Shown: positions 10,265 to 23,132 of the stretch, piece after piece
Layout of the letters: the number at the start of each line of letters is the position of its first letter
Numbering within the stretch: position 1 is the first letter of the stretch
From: Schistosoma mansoni
Taxonomy: Eukaryota; Platyhelminthes; Trematoda; Strigeidida; Schistosomatidae
Reading direction: 5' to 3'
DNA length: 64,000 bases
Assembly (NCBI RefSeq): GCF_000237925.1
Contig: NW_017386064.1
Location: 310,001 to 374,000 of the forward strand
Program-made: the position numbers and the translations under genes
The notes under the pieces: generated by a model
Database searches by the model: none
Told to the model about the DNA's origin: nothing
The model's input: only the letters and a program-made list of their open reading frames with translations

Positions 10265-13200
10265 GCAGCAGTAGCTCTTCTAGTTACTGCCGGTCCCAAG
10301 CCCGGCTAAAGGAGGGTTGGGCATGAAGTTAGTGACCCCATCCTGTAGAAAACAATCTTGCTGAAAATTCCCCAACCAGATTAAACAAATTAAACCATTT
10401 AAACTTCTCCCTGGGAGTTGGAGGAAGAATTATTACGCCTCAATATGAAAGCCGAGATTCTTCCGAATTCACGAAGCCGATGCCCCTTCTAACAACCAGA
10501 CCAACAATTTTTATAGGCACATGGAGTGTCCGGACAATGTTGGAGACTGGGAAGACCAGTCGAATAGCAACGGAAATGAGAAGATACAAATCGGCAGTAC
10601 TTGAAATCAGCGAAACCCATTGGAAAAAAGCTGGACAGCAAAGGCTAGATACGGGAGAGATGCTACTGTACTCCAGTCACGAAGGGGAAAATGCTCCACA
10701 CACTCAAGGAGTTGCTCTAATGCTGTCCAGAGAAGCACAAAATGCACTTATAGGATGGAAATCTCACGGATACAGAATCATCAAAGCATCATTCAAAACA
10801 AAGAAGGGGATGACAATGAATATTGTCTACCCACCAACGATAGCAATGACGACATTAAAGATTAGTTCTACTCGAGGCTACAATCAATCATAGCTAAGTG
10901 CCCAAGAAAGGACCACATCATCCTGATGGGAGATCTAAATGCCAAAGTAGGAATGGACAACACCAGATACGAAGATATAATGGGATGACATGAACTTGGA
11001 AAGACTCGCAAATCTATGTGCATTCAACAAATTGGTTATAGGTGACACAATATTTCCATACAAGTACATACACAAAGCTAAATTGATCTCACCGGACCAC
11101 ACCACAGAGAATCAGATAGATCATATTTGTATCAACAAACAATTCTGAAGGACAATAGAAGACGTGAGAACCAGGAGAGGAGCTGACATAGCTTCAGATC
11201 ACAGCTGGCTGATTGTGGCCAAGGTGAAACTGAAGCTAAAGAAACACTGGACAACTGGACAAACAACATTACAAAGGTTTAATACAGCCTTCCTTCGAGA
11301 TACTAACAAACTCAATGAATTCAAGATAACTCTCAACAACAGGTTCCAAGCCTTACAGATTTACTGAAAGAACAAGAAACTACTATGGAGGAAAACTGGA
11401 GAGGTATCAAATAAGTACCAACTTCAACTTGTCAAAAGCTTCTGGGTCGCAGGAAGCATCATCATAAGGAATGGATATCTATGAGAACCCTGGACAAGAC
11501 TGAAGAAAGGAAGAACAAGAAGACAGTAATTAACAACAGTCGAACAAGAGCAGAGAAAGTTAAGAGACAACCAGACTACGCAGAAGCAAAAAAGCAAGCG
11601 AAGAAGAGCATTAAAGTCGATAAGCAGAAATATATGGGAGAACTAGCAATGACAGCGGAAAAAGCTGCAAGAGAAGGGAAAATGAAACAACTATATGATA
11701 CAACGAAGAAACTAGCAGGGTAATATGGTAAACCGGAGAGACCAATCAAGGACAAAGAAAGCAAGACAATCACCAAGATTCAAGAACAGAGGAACAGATA
11801 CGTGGAAAACATGGAGGAACTCTTAAATTAACCAGCTCCATTGAATCCATCGGACATCCAGGCAGCACACACAGACCTTCCTATAGATGTCACTCAACCA
11901 ACGGTCGGAGAAATCAGGATGGCCAGTCATCAAACAAATCAAGAATGGCAAAGCAGCACGACCTGAAAATATACCAGCTGAAACACTGAAGTCAGACAAT
12001 GAAGCAACTGAAAACATGCTTCACCTTCTATTCAAGTAGATTTGGGAAGAACGACAAGTGCCATTGACAGACTGAAAAGAAGGATACCTCACCAAGATAA
12101 CAAAGAAAGGAGATCTGATCAAATGTGAGAACTACAGAGGCGTCACACTATTGTCAGTACCAAGAAATGTTTTCATCAGTGTTGCTGAACCGGGTGAAAG
12201 ACCCAGTAGACGCCCAACTCTGAGATCAACAGGCTGGATTCCGTAAGGAAAGGTCGTGCACAGACCGAATTGTGACAATACGGATCATCGTCGAACAATC
12301 GATTGAATCGAACTCGTCACTACACATCAACTTCATTGACTGAGAACACGTTTGACAGTGTGTCCAGGAGGACGTTATGAAAAATTCTTCGACACTATGG
12401 AGTTCTTGAGAAGGTTGTCAACATCATCCAGAACTCAAATGACGGACCACAATGCAAAGTGGTGCATGGAGGACAGCTGACGGATACATTTCCAGTAGGG
12501 ACCGGAGTCAGACAAGGCTGTCTACTCTCCCTCTTCCTCTTTCTTCTGGTAATTGACTGGGTTATGAAAACCTCGACATCTGAGGGGAAGCACGAAATAC
12601 AATGGACACATCAGAATCAATTAGACGTTTTGGACTTTGCAGATGACCTAGCCCTCCTATCCCATACACACGAACAAATACAGATGAAGACAACTAATGT
12701 AGCAGTAGCCTCCGCATCAATAGGCCTCAATACACACAAAGGAAAAGTAGGACTCTCAAATACAACACAGAGAACACCAAACCAATCACACTTGATGACA
12801 AAACTCTGGAAGATGTGGAAACTTTCACGTACCTGGTCAACATCATCGATGAACAAGGAGGATCTGATTCAGACGTAAATGAGAGAATTGTCAAAGCAAG
12901 GACCGCATTCCTACAATTGAAGAACAAATGGAACTCAAATAAACTGTCAACCAATATCAAAGTCACAACCTTCAATGCGAACGTCAACACAGTTCAACTG
13001 TACAGAGCTGAAACGTAGAGAACTACTACAACCGTTATTAAAAAGGTAAAATTATTTATAAACAATTGTCTAGTCAAAACACTCAATGTCCGTCGGTCGG
13101 AAACCATCAGCAACAGTCTACTATGGGAAAGAACAAACCAGTTTCCAGATGAAGAGTAAAGTAGGAAAAGACGTTGGATGTGGACAGGATATTCATAAAG

Positions 13201-13424
13201 GAATCCACCAAACTGCATCACTAGGCAAGCCTTTACTTCGAATCCTGAAGGCAAACGGTAAAGAGGAAGGCCGAAGAACATACAGTGTCGGAAATCGGAC
13301 GCCGATATGAAAAGGATGAATAATAACTGGAAAGAATTGGAAAGGATAGCCCAGGACAGGGTTGGGTGGAGAATGCTGGTAAGCGACCTATGCTCCTCCA
13401 TGAGGGGTAACAAGCGTAAGTATT
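10265..13424 (+). mobile_element. RTE-like LINE (family A), near full length but dead; chimera at duplication junction
   Basis: The 5' leader (10270-10480) is homologous to the leader of the young copy at 28750. Next come endonuclease remnants (FIGTWSVRTM at about 10510, DHIILMGDLNAKVG at about 10912, ADIASDHSW at about 11187), then reverse transcriptase with FADD near 12645 and a GTAAGTA tail. Many stops and frameshifts interrupt it. The 5' part up to about 11728 matches the LINE after exon F in the second unit (24235-25640 and 28765 onward). The 3' part from about 11750 matches the LINE before exon B (1702-3424). It is therefore the recombinant LINE expected between two tandem units. Confidence 0.85.
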
Positions 13425-13880
13425 GTCTAGTACTTGCCTCCTATCTCACTTTTTCTGGTTCTCTTTTAAGTATTTTTCTCTACCACTTGGTTTTCTTTAA
13501 TCATTAACTCAAATTATGTGGTATCTTGAAGTATCTCAGCAATGAGCTTCATCTAAGATTTCATTGTTTATGCACTTGACATGAACACTTTATGATTGTG
13601 GTCAATGCAAGATATGAACCATCTGAAATTTTCTATATTAGCTTTTAGTTTTGACTAGCTGGACTATTGAATTTGATATTTAGTAAATAAGTAATTTTCA
13701 TGGAATATTCAAACGTCAATAATGACGGTTTACTATATATTTTTTAAATTTAAACGTTTATCCTAAGGTGTTGTATCCTGCTTTTGAGTATTTCTCAATA
13801 TGAAAACTGAATTCTGTTTACTTTCTACCATGTTCATATTTTATCTCATGAAGTATTTCAACCTTTTTTTTTATCGTCAG

Positions 13881-15023
13881 GAAGTCACTGAACAATTGCA
13901 TGTTGCTGAGAAAACTGAAATACAAATTGATAAGGCTCGTGAAGGCTATCGTCCATCTGCACAACGTTCTTCAATTTTATTTTTTGTATTGAATGATATG
14001 AGTCGAATAGATCCTATGTATCAATTTTCTTTAGAAGCATACATTGATTTATTCACTTTAAGTATTGATAAAAGCCCAAAATCGACGAAATTAGATGATC
14101 GTATCACAAATTTAAATGACTATCACACTTATGCTGTATATCGTTATACATGTCGTGGTTTATTTGAACGACATAAACTACTATTTTCATTCCATATTTG
14201 TTTAAAAATACTTGAGTCAGCTGGTAAAGTTAATGAAGATGAATATAATTTCTTTCTACGTGGTGGTGTTGTATTAGATCGTGAAAATCAATTTGATAAT
14301 CCATGCACAGCATGGTGTACAGAACAATGTTGGGATAATATTACAGAATTAGATAAATTAGCTAGTTTTCATGGTATTGTTACATCATTTGAACAATATT
14401 CAAGAGATTGGAATTTATGGTATACATCAGCTGAACCAGAAAATAGTTCGTTACCTGGTGAATGGGATAATACATTAAATGAATTTCAACGTATGCTTAT
14501 TGTACGTTCATTAAGACCAGATCGTGTATCATTTTGTGCAACAAGATTTATTATAAATAATTTAGGTAGTCGATTTGTTGAACCCCCTGTTTTGGATATG
14601 AAACAAGTAGTTGATGATAGTTCAACTAGAACACCATTAATATTTGTATTATCACCAGGTGTTGATCCTACAGCTGGTCTATTACAACTAGCTGATAATT
14701 GTGGGATGAGTAAGAAATTTCATGCTTTATCATTAGGTCAAGGTCAATCACCGATTGCTACACGATTAATTAAAGAAGGTATACGTGAAGGAAATTGGAT
14801 ATTCCTTGCTAATTGTCACCTTTCATTATCATGGATGCCAGCATTGGATAAAATTGTTGAACAACTGAGTACGGAAGATATACATACTGATTTTCGTTTA
14901 TGGCTTTCATCAAGTCCAAATCCAGCTTTTCCAATTTCAATTCTACAAGCTGGTATTAAAATGACTACAGAACCACCAAAAGGTTTACGTTCAAATATGA
15001 AACGGCTTTATCATCTTATTAAA
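13881..15023 (+). CDS. DNAH2: DNAH2 exon B (copy 2)
   Basis: Duplicate of 3883-5025, open throughout with the same splice sites (CAG acceptor, GTAAGT donor) and phases. The two differences noticed are one silent change and Asp for Glu at 14877-14879. Upstream of it in this unit there is no exon A but a chimeric LINE, so the copy has no visible promoter or upstream exons. Near-identity to copy 1 means a very recent duplication, gene conversion, or an assembly duplicate. Confidence 0.88.
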
Positions 15024-16457
15024 GTAAGTTATACTTTGATCAAGAAATTTTTAACTGACGTTAATTTTTATTCAGTTTACATCGGTTTGATTTAATTAGC
15101 ATTGACTTAATTTAGTATATACGTACGTATATGTTTACAGTCCTAATTGGTGCAGTTTATCACGTTATCTCGTTATTAAAACTACAGGTTTAAACTTTGT
15201 TACAAATCCCCCATAACAACTCAATTATTAGTTTCATTTATTCTACAGAAAAGATAAAGGCAAATATTGAAACCAAATGTCAACGTTCTATCATTATCTT
15301 TTTGTCTTCAGATGAAAATAATGAGTTGTAATAAACATTTTTGATCCTGACAATGATCCCCTTCAAAAACTCGGTTAGTGACAATAGGATCTTTGGGAAC
15401 TTTTGGGATCTATGATGGCTGCAAAGGTTCACCTAGAATCACGCCATAAATAATTGAATATTATTTCTTCCGAGAACTAAAAACCCATACACTACATATT
15501 TCGAAAGTGATTTCACTGCTCAGCCATATAAGATATATTTCTATAGTCAACACCTTTAAATATAAAATTTTGAAATTAACTAGATTCTCAAAAATCTTCA
15601 CCTATTATTCAGTGCTTGAACCTGTTGCTAATGTCAAGGACTTTATTTGACACCTCTCTTTTGAAATATGTGCAGGTACATCCAGCTGACGAATCCAGAA
15701 TAGGATGAAACGCATGACCTGGATTCCACTGCAAGCCACTAAACGTCTCTACTTAAAAACATTTCATCTATTTTCTATAAGTGTTAATTCTGCCGAAGCT
15801 TCCAACCACACGTTTGAAATACATGAGAAACTGAAGTTTAAAAAAATAATAATTTTTCTAAAGAATGATTCTTTTATCTAGGAATAAAAATAAATTGATT
15901 ACAAGCCTCGACTAGTGAGGTATCTGAGGCAATTACCATGTCTGCATGTCTGAAAAGAGAAATGATTCCTGTTATAATAACATAAAGATTAATCACGATA
16001 TACGACAGCGTAAATAACAGTTGGTACTTGTGTCTAATGTTAACTGCAGTTTACCAGCAACCGAAATGGGAGTAAGAACAGACAAATACTGAAACTGTTA
16101 GGTTTAAAAAAAGATTCAAGAAATATACGAAACTAGAAATAACTGTTCCTGTGGTTAATAGAAAGTGAGTTTAATGATAAATACATTAAGTGTTATAAGC
16201 GTTTACAAATAATTTAAGATACTACTACAAACGCGTTACACCACATGCCTAGAAATTAACAGGAATAAAACTGTTTACTGATCGTAATTGAGTAGTATGA
16301 GACGACATACAAATAACAATTTGGATGGAGAGAGACTAGGAACAGAATGTGCTAACGAACTTAACAATACATTAATTTGTTAATTTAGTTTTCTATTCAA
16401 CTCCGTTGGAGTTAATATTTTTTGAACTTAATATATACACATACATTTACTTTACAG
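15024..16457. other. DNAH2 intron B-C (copy 2), no feature seen
   Basis: Near-identical copy of 5026-6459. Three substitutions are visible in its first 250 nt. Confidence 0.55.
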
Positions 16458-16979
16458 GAAGATCAATTTTCCTTGTGTCAGAAACCAGAGAAATATAAAA
16501 AACTCCTATTTTCATTGTGCTATTTTCATTCAGTATTATTAGAACGCAAAAAGTTCCTTATGCTCGGTTGGAATATTCCATATGAATTTAATGATTCTGA
16601 TTTTGAAGTATCTGAACATTTGTTAACAAATTATTTAGGGCAATATGATGAAACTCCATGGGATGCATTACGCTATTTAATTGCCGATATTAATTATGGT
16701 GGCCATGTTACTGATGATTGGGATCGTCGTTTATTAAATACATACATTAGTGATTATTTTAGAGATGAAGTATTGAAAGAACCATTTTATAAACTATCGT
16801 CACTACCATATTATTATATACCAAGAGATGGTACATTAAATGCTTATCGTGAATTTGTAACACTTCTACCACAAATTGATCATCCAGAAGCATTTGGTCA
16901 ACATCCTAATGCAGATATTACATCACAGATTCAAGAGACACGAGTCCTTCTAGATACGCTGCTTTCACTACAACCTCAA
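16458..16979 (+). CDS. DNAH2: DNAH2 exon C (copy 2)
   Basis: Duplicate of 6460-6981 with the same 174 codons, splice sites and phases. In this unit it is followed by exons D, E and F in the right order. Units B2-C2-D-E-F2 therefore form a complete, phase-consistent DNAH2 C-terminal module (AAA6, lid, C-terminal domain). Confidence 0.9.
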
Positions 16980-17407
16980 GTAAGGAAATCTTGTCAAGTG
17001 TCAATGAACATGACTTCATTAGAATCATTTTTATCATGAAGTTATGGAGATTTACAATTATTTTCTCCCTTATTCATGGTTCAGGTTAAAAACATTTGAT
17101 GCCAATGATCTTCTCAAGGCAAAGTAAAAACGGTATCCGTTACGTGTTAATTATTTTGAACATCTAAGAGGTGGTCACTTTGTATCCACTACTCATTAAA
17201 TTTATGACTATTGGAATTATGAATCTCTTGCTTCCTTTCAAGTATAAGTTTTAAGAAATGTGTTAAAAAGATTCTAAAACATTACTCTCAGTCCCCACGT
17301 CTATCATGATAAGTTTCTCAAGTATATATAAATCCAAAAATGAAACTATTGGAAACTTTGGAAATTTCCTAATGAATTTTTTTTGTTTAATAACGATTTT
17401 TTTAAAT

Positions 17408-17544
17408 AGTTGAGACCATCAGTCAATGGATGCTAGACCACCATGGATAACCTGGAGGTACTGGATGGCTGTTTCGTCCTTTTGTGGGACTTCTCAGCAG
17501 TGCGCATCCACGATCCCGCTTCAATTGACTCATGATCTCAACTA
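17408..17544. repeat. Two opposed Sm-alpha-like SINE ends (copy 2)
   Basis: Second-unit copy of 7410-7546, with the same damaged hammerhead-like core and opposed SINE tail. Confidence 0.6.
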
Positions 17545-19096
17545 TCAAAATTACTATAATATCCACAAAACCCCTTCTGATATTAATGATTTGTTTGTTA
17601 TATACTGATATGCAGTGAGAGATCACAACTACAAAGAGTCATCATTGTTCTAAAATAATAATATTAATAAGCTTGACTATCACAAAAATATCATTTGGGA
17701 AAATTACGGTAACCACATGAAACGAGCTTATTGAAAGAAAATGTAGTAATTGATAACAAAAGTATCCTGTCTAAGAATGCATGTAGCCTAGAACATTAAT
17801 ATATCTCTTCCTTACTAATATAAATTTTCATTTTTATAGTAGTATAGCGGCATTTTTGACAAATTTGTCTTTGCAACTAATCAAAATAAATAAGATCGAA
17901 GTAAATTTTTCAGAAATCGCAGTAAAAATAGTAAAAGAAAAATCATTCTCCACGGTACAGAAGTGTCCTTAATTCTTCACGAGTTTGTGGATATGGGTTT
18001 TTGTAGCTTAGTACTAAAATGAGACACCCATCTATTACAATTTTGAATGATTCTTTTACTACTGTTACTACAAAACAAAATGAAATTTAGAAAAAGATTT
18101 TATTGCCGCAAGTTTAATTGTATATTGACTTAAGGATTTGTGAAGTAAACTATCCATGTATTTAAAATTGATACTGCTGTTACGTCGAAAAATATTGCGT
18201 TGCAACAGGACTACACGAAATTCTACCGATTGACCAAATTCAGATATCCTAGTACGACCCCAATACTGTTCCCCGACTCCAATTAATCAGAACACAGCCG
18301 TTAAATGAGAGTTGTTTATGGGGTCAGAAGCAGATCAAAAATGATTTACAGACAAGGCATATTTATACAGTTAAGATGACTATGAACAGTAACCAATGGA
18401 AAGAAAGGACACGTAAATGTTATAATTATGACAACTCAAAATTGACCAATAGGAAAACGACACGTGAAAGTCATAGTTAGGACAACTGTAAATAATGACC
18501 AATAGGAAATAACATGTGAAATATGTGGAAAGTCTGAAAACATACCACTTTACGTTCGAGATAATTTTTGGGATATTCCTGTGAATATCCTAACAACTGC
18601 ATAATTGAACTTTAGTGTCTTGATAAACTTTTTGATTACAGTAACTTACTCAAATTGTAACACACTTGGGATATACAAGACATTTGAGTGATTAACCTCA
18701 GTGGTACGATGGTTCTTTCAGCATTAGGTATATTCACTAAACCTAAAATAACCAGTGGCTTTCTACATTTTATAAGCAGTTTGTAATTTAAATGGGATAT
18801 AATAAGACTCAAAGGTGAGTAGCTCATTAGCTAGTATAAATAAAAACTTATACCATAGCATGAAAGCTATAGTACTTCATTTGTTTAACTACAGTATAAG
18901 TTAGAACCTAGTTTAACGGTTGATAGATGGGAGCTAAAAACTTGATGTCTCTGTAAATCATTTTGCCTCATAATATAATCGAAGTTTTCAGGATCCATTC
19001 ATCTCTCAACGAGCACTTCTATGTGATTTAAAAGTATACTAACTTTCTGGCGTTTAATTATCCTGTTTTATTATCCTTTCGTAAACATATTTTTAG
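17545..19096. other. DNAH2 intron C-D with short CCAAT-containing repeats at about 18385-18540
   Basis: Most of this intron shows nothing recognisable. At about 18385-18540 a unit of roughly 45-60 nt recurs about three times in degenerate form. Each carries ACCAAT(A/G)GAAA followed by an ACACGTgAAA- or ACATGTgAAA-like stretch and, in two units, GACAACT. The intron ends at acceptor TTTTAG 19091-19096. Confidence 0.45.
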
Positions 19097-19399
19097 GTAT
19101 CACAAGGTACAGGTGTTTCACGTGAAGAAAAAGTTCTTGACTTAATTGACAACCTACAAAAGCAATTGCCTGAAGATATTGATTTTGAAGGCACCATGAA
19201 AATGTTTGCAACAGATCACTCGCCATTAGTAGTTGTTTTACTGCAAGAAATACAACGTTACAATCATCTTCTTGGCTTAATACGCAATCAACTATTAGAT
19301 TTAAGTAAGGGTATTCAAGGCTTGGTTGTAATGTCATCAGAACTTGAACAGATATTCACTTCAATTTTTGATGGACATGTTCCAAAACAATGGAGTAAG
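19097..19399 (+). CDS. DNAH2: DNAH2 exon D: start of dynein C-terminal domain
   Basis: A 303-nt exon (101 codons, phase 0 to phase 0), from TTTTAG to GTAAAT. It encodes SREEKVLDLIDNLQKQLPED, IDFEGTMKMF, PLVVVLLQEIQRYNHLL and KGIQGLVVMSSELEQIF, then HVPKQWSK. This is the conserved stretch after the lid in axonemal dyneins (SPLNVVLLQEIQRYN in human DNAH2). It occurs once in the window because the equivalent part of unit 1 is an assembly gap. It joins exon C before and exon E after without phase conflict. Confidence 0.92.
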
Positions 19400-19474
19400 G
19401 TAAATTTACGAATCACAAGATTTATCGGCATTATCTTATATTTTGCATGTATATACGTGATTATCCTAAGACCA

Positions 19475-19510
<36 letters not shown>

Positions 19511-21075
19511 AGTAAAAAAGTTAAAATTATTCTTTTACTTATAGATTTATGATCATCCTAGTCACACTGAATTTTAGCTTCAACCATGGTCTGACATAAG
19601 CCATTGAACTATTCAAAACCAGATAGTACTGATCAGCTTCCTCCTTACTAGAGAACTCTCTGCTATGCTACACTGGACTAAATCAAGGACACCGAAGTCT
19701 CGAACTGAGTACGGTATTTTTAGGGCACTGAATCGGAATCTGTTTGACTACATCAACGATTTCGGTCAGTTCGCGATATTATGCAATGGGTTTTCAGTAA
19801 TTTTGTTAATATCTAAATTTTTGCAAGGTTACCTTCCGCCTGTTGTGGTTTCTCATGAACACCTCGCCATTTCCTATGTCAATAAAGTAATATCATAAGG
19901 TCTTGTACGAACGATTGTCGTGATAATCATGGTAATTCATTATCGTAAAAATAGAACCTATCCATTATCTTACCATTAGGTAACTTCTAAATCATCCAGT
20001 TGTAATGGAGTGAATGTTGTGAAATCTCTAATTTTTTTTGATTTTGTACGAATAATTATTGTTTATACTTGGATTATCGTATTCTTATACTTTTTCATTC
20101 ATTCGTTTTCAGGAGGCATATGAACTGTTACTTTGTGTTTTACTCTCCTTAAGTTATTATTGATTGATTACGTACCCATTATACAGTCTCGTTATAATTT
20201 ATGGTATATTTATGTCCACGTTGTAGTTAATTATTCATGTTGCCGAGTTCTTAGTCATAATGGTAATAACACAATAGAGGTCTCATCTGCTTGCCGTGTT
20301 CTCTTAACAAAATGACGAAAGTCGTACTCCTGACACAATTGACATTATGTTGGCCAAAGCTAAAAGCTATCGTTGTCAGTCAAATTGCATAATTAATCCA
20401 AGTAATGGATGTTAGTCTATGTGCGGAATAAGTTTACTTAAGATATAGAATTATAATCTGGATTCTGATTGGTTAATTATATCGAATGATATCAATTTTA
20501 TCTTCCTAATGAAACATCCGCCTAGGGACTTTTGCTTTTTAACATTGCACTCCTCAAAGTTAATGCAACTATCTAAGTAAATGAAGGTCTCTGAATGATT
20601 AACAGCTTCATTTCTGCTACAAAACTAGACATCAATGTAAACCAACTGCAGAGAATCTTTTTTTTCTTTTCGTTGGGAAAATTATCCCGAATATTTCCAC
20701 GTTTTAATCCCAAGTACTTAGGAGATCGGGTTTCGTCGCATTCACCGATTCGGAAAGCAATCGGTGCATACTGAGTTGAAAAGAAGCTTATCCAGTTCCA
20801 CACTAATCGTATTGTCAACATTTCGAAAAACTTGTGAATATGGAAGTATAGGATAAGTGTCTTGTGGAGTGATCAAAAATGAACAAATATAAAGACCAAT
20901 ACTATTGTCACATATCGTAAACTAGTTACATTCCATACTACTTAATTCGCAATTGAAATTCAGTCTACAACTACTAGCTTAATATTATATAATACAATAA
21001 TTTTAAAGTTATTAATTGTTATTCCTTTGCTACAGATGACATAATTTTCTGTCATTTTTAAAATATCTATTTTAG
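19400..21075. other. DNAH2 intron D-E with a (TA)n microsatellite at 19480-19507
   Basis: AT-rich intron with an uninterrupted TA run just after exon D. Some higher-GC stretches (19560-19900 and 20690-20790) look repeat-like, but I could not assign them to a family. It ends in acceptor TTTTAG at 21070-21075. Confidence 0.5.
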
Positions 21076-21478
21076 ACATATTCTTCACTAAAACCATTAG
21101 GTTCATGGGCAAGAGATTTAGCAGCACGTGTTGAATTATTCTCTAAATGGGCTAGTACAACACATCCACCAAAATTATTTTGGATTGGTGCATTCACTTT
21201 TCCAACAGGTTTTCTTACAGCAGTTCTACAAACATCAGCAAGAAAAAATAATATTTCTGTAGATAGCTTAAGTTGGGAATTCAGTGTACTTGCTACAAGT
21301 GATCCTAATATTTTAGTCACTCCAAAAGATGGTGTCTATATAAGTAATTTATATTTACAAGGAGCTGGATGGGATAGAAAAAATTCTTGTTTAATTGAAG
21401 CTGCACCAATGGAATTAGTATGTCCAATGCCTGGTGTACATTTTAAACCAGTAGAAAATAAAAAGAAATCATCTAAAA
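21076..21478 (+). CDS. DNAH2: DNAH2 exon E: dynein C-terminal domain
   Basis: A 403-nt exon beginning in phase 0 and ending in phase 1, with the last base A completed by AT of exon F. It encodes YSSLKPLGSWARDLAARV, FWIGAFTFPTGFLTAVLQTS, NNISVDSLSWEFSV, LYLQGAGWDRKNSCLIEA and MELVCPMPGVHFKP, then a Lys-rich end. These are signature blocks of the Dynein_C domain in DNAH2. It is found once, and the counterpart in unit 1 lies in the gap at 7668-7867. The donor is GTAAAT. Confidence 0.92.
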
Positions 21479-21728
21479 GTAAATTATACATTTTATCCAT
21501 TAATTGTTCAATATTTTATTTACTTGATATGAATCATATTAACGATTATCTTTGCTTTACTACTAATAAACTTCAAGAGTAATCTAGTAATATCTTTGCC
21601 AAAAAAATTATTTATATTTTGAATAAGTCATTTATTTTAGATGATCTTTATTACAATATAGAAAATAATCTTTGTTTTATAATTCATAAATTATCTTGAA
21701 TACCATATTGTTTGTAGTATAATTATCA

Positions 21729-22054
21729 GTCAGCTACAACGTAGGACCAGGCACATATATGCATCGGTCCAAGTTGCCATACCTCTTTAGCACAACAAGA
21801 TAAACACCGAATTCATAGTAATAATTAATTTAGTGGTGGTAGTATATAAAAGATAGGTTGTATATAAGGATATAGTATAGGAAGGAAAAAAGTTATGAAG
21901 CAATTTTAATCTCAAGGTTTAAGGGAAGGCAAAGAGTGTATACACCTACGCCATTGTGATCGATTCTGAGCCATGTCACACACAGTCTCCAACCATTGGT
22001 TACGATAGTCGCGCGGACCCCAACCAAGTAGTCTGCATCTACCAACATGGCTCA
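21729..22054 (-). mobile_element. 5'-truncated 3' end of RTE-like LINE (family B), with 13-bp target-site duplication
   Basis: The 326-bp insert is flanked by AGTATAATTATCA at 21716-21728 and 22055-22067. On the minus strand it encodes GWGPRDYRNQWLETV, DMAQNRSQWRRC and a stop soon after, followed by a 3' UTR of about 200 nt. The peptide matches the C-terminal end of the LINE at 34.2-37.3 kb (GWGPRDGATQWLETLSDMAQ). Related copies are at 7868-8084, 53945-54270 and 57738-58095. It is a dead insertion in the DNAH2 intron E-F. Confidence 0.82.
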
Positions 22055-22067
22055 AGTATAATTATCA

Positions 22068-22659
22068 AATGTAATTTGAATGAACAGTTGTATTTCCAAA
22101 CTAGTGTATCAAATGATGAATGAACAGACTAAAACTTGAATCTAAATAACTATGAATAAGTCCTTGAAACCTTATTTCTACAGGAGTAAGATCATAAGGC
22201 ATATTTACTAATTAAGCATTGGATCATCAATCTTTTGTTTATTACTTATTTCAAAAGAAACAAATTATAGTAGATGGATGGTTCATCTCCTTCGCCAAAA
22301 TAAAAATTTGCGAAACGTGATGTTTGTTCAAGTAAATTTAATTTAGCGCAAAGTAAAAATTGATTACTGATTCGTATCTTCGATTTTGAGTCATACAATT
22401 TATGAAATACCTCGTAGAATAACATGTTTACTTTCGTAGAGAAATTCCAATATTTACAACCGACAAAAATCATCATAACGCATTCATCGAAGTAGCCTAT
22501 ATAGTATACTCAGTTGAATTCCACTAGTTGAGATATTCGCTTCATTAAGCTCATTTAGGTTAAAACAGTCCTTTGGACAGAATCAATTAACTATAAATTT
22601 CTGATCCTCTATTACTGTCACTTTCTTAAAATATAAAATCCATATTCCTTGACGATGAT
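22068..22659. other. DNAH2 intron before exon F (copy 2), no feature seen
   Basis: AT-rich intron sequence matching 8098-8689, with nothing recognisable in it. Confidence 0.5.
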
Positions 22660-23132
22660 TGGTTATTCGATACGTGTCTTCTGACTTTGGTGTCAGCCAA
22701 CATCAAAGTCAGAATCTCTAATAAAAACATCAAGACAGTTCTACTATGCGAAGCTGAAACTTGGAGAACTACTATAACCACCATCAAAAAAGTATAAGTA
22801 TTTATAAGCAGTTTGTCTACTGGAGACACTCAACGTCCATTGACCGTATACCATCAGCGACAAACCAGCTTTCAGCTGCAGTGGGAATTAGGAAACAAAC
22901 TCTAGAAGTGGATAAGATACACACTGCGGAAGTCATCAGACCGGATCACATAGCAAGTCCTAACTTGGAATCCTTAAGGCAAAAGGAAACGAGGAAGATC
23001 AAGTAACACATTGTATCGGGAACTGGAAGCATATATCAAGAGAATGAATAGCAACTGGGAAGGAGAGCCCTGTGCAGAGTTCAATGGGAACTCCTGGTGG
23101 GAGGTCTTTGCCCCTCCACCAAAAGGAACAGG
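22660..23132 (+). mobile_element. RTE-like LINE (family A) C-terminal scrap, copy 2
   Basis: Equivalent of 8690-9162. Positions 22689-22704 read GGTGTCAGCCAACATC, encoding SANIKV in the LINE frame, which fits the LINE family better than the inverted version in copy 1. Confidence 0.7.

Noticed and set aside
19480-19507. TA run as a candidate regulatory site
   Set aside because: Simple TA microsatellites (also at 61040-61079) are common in AT-rich introns and need no function.
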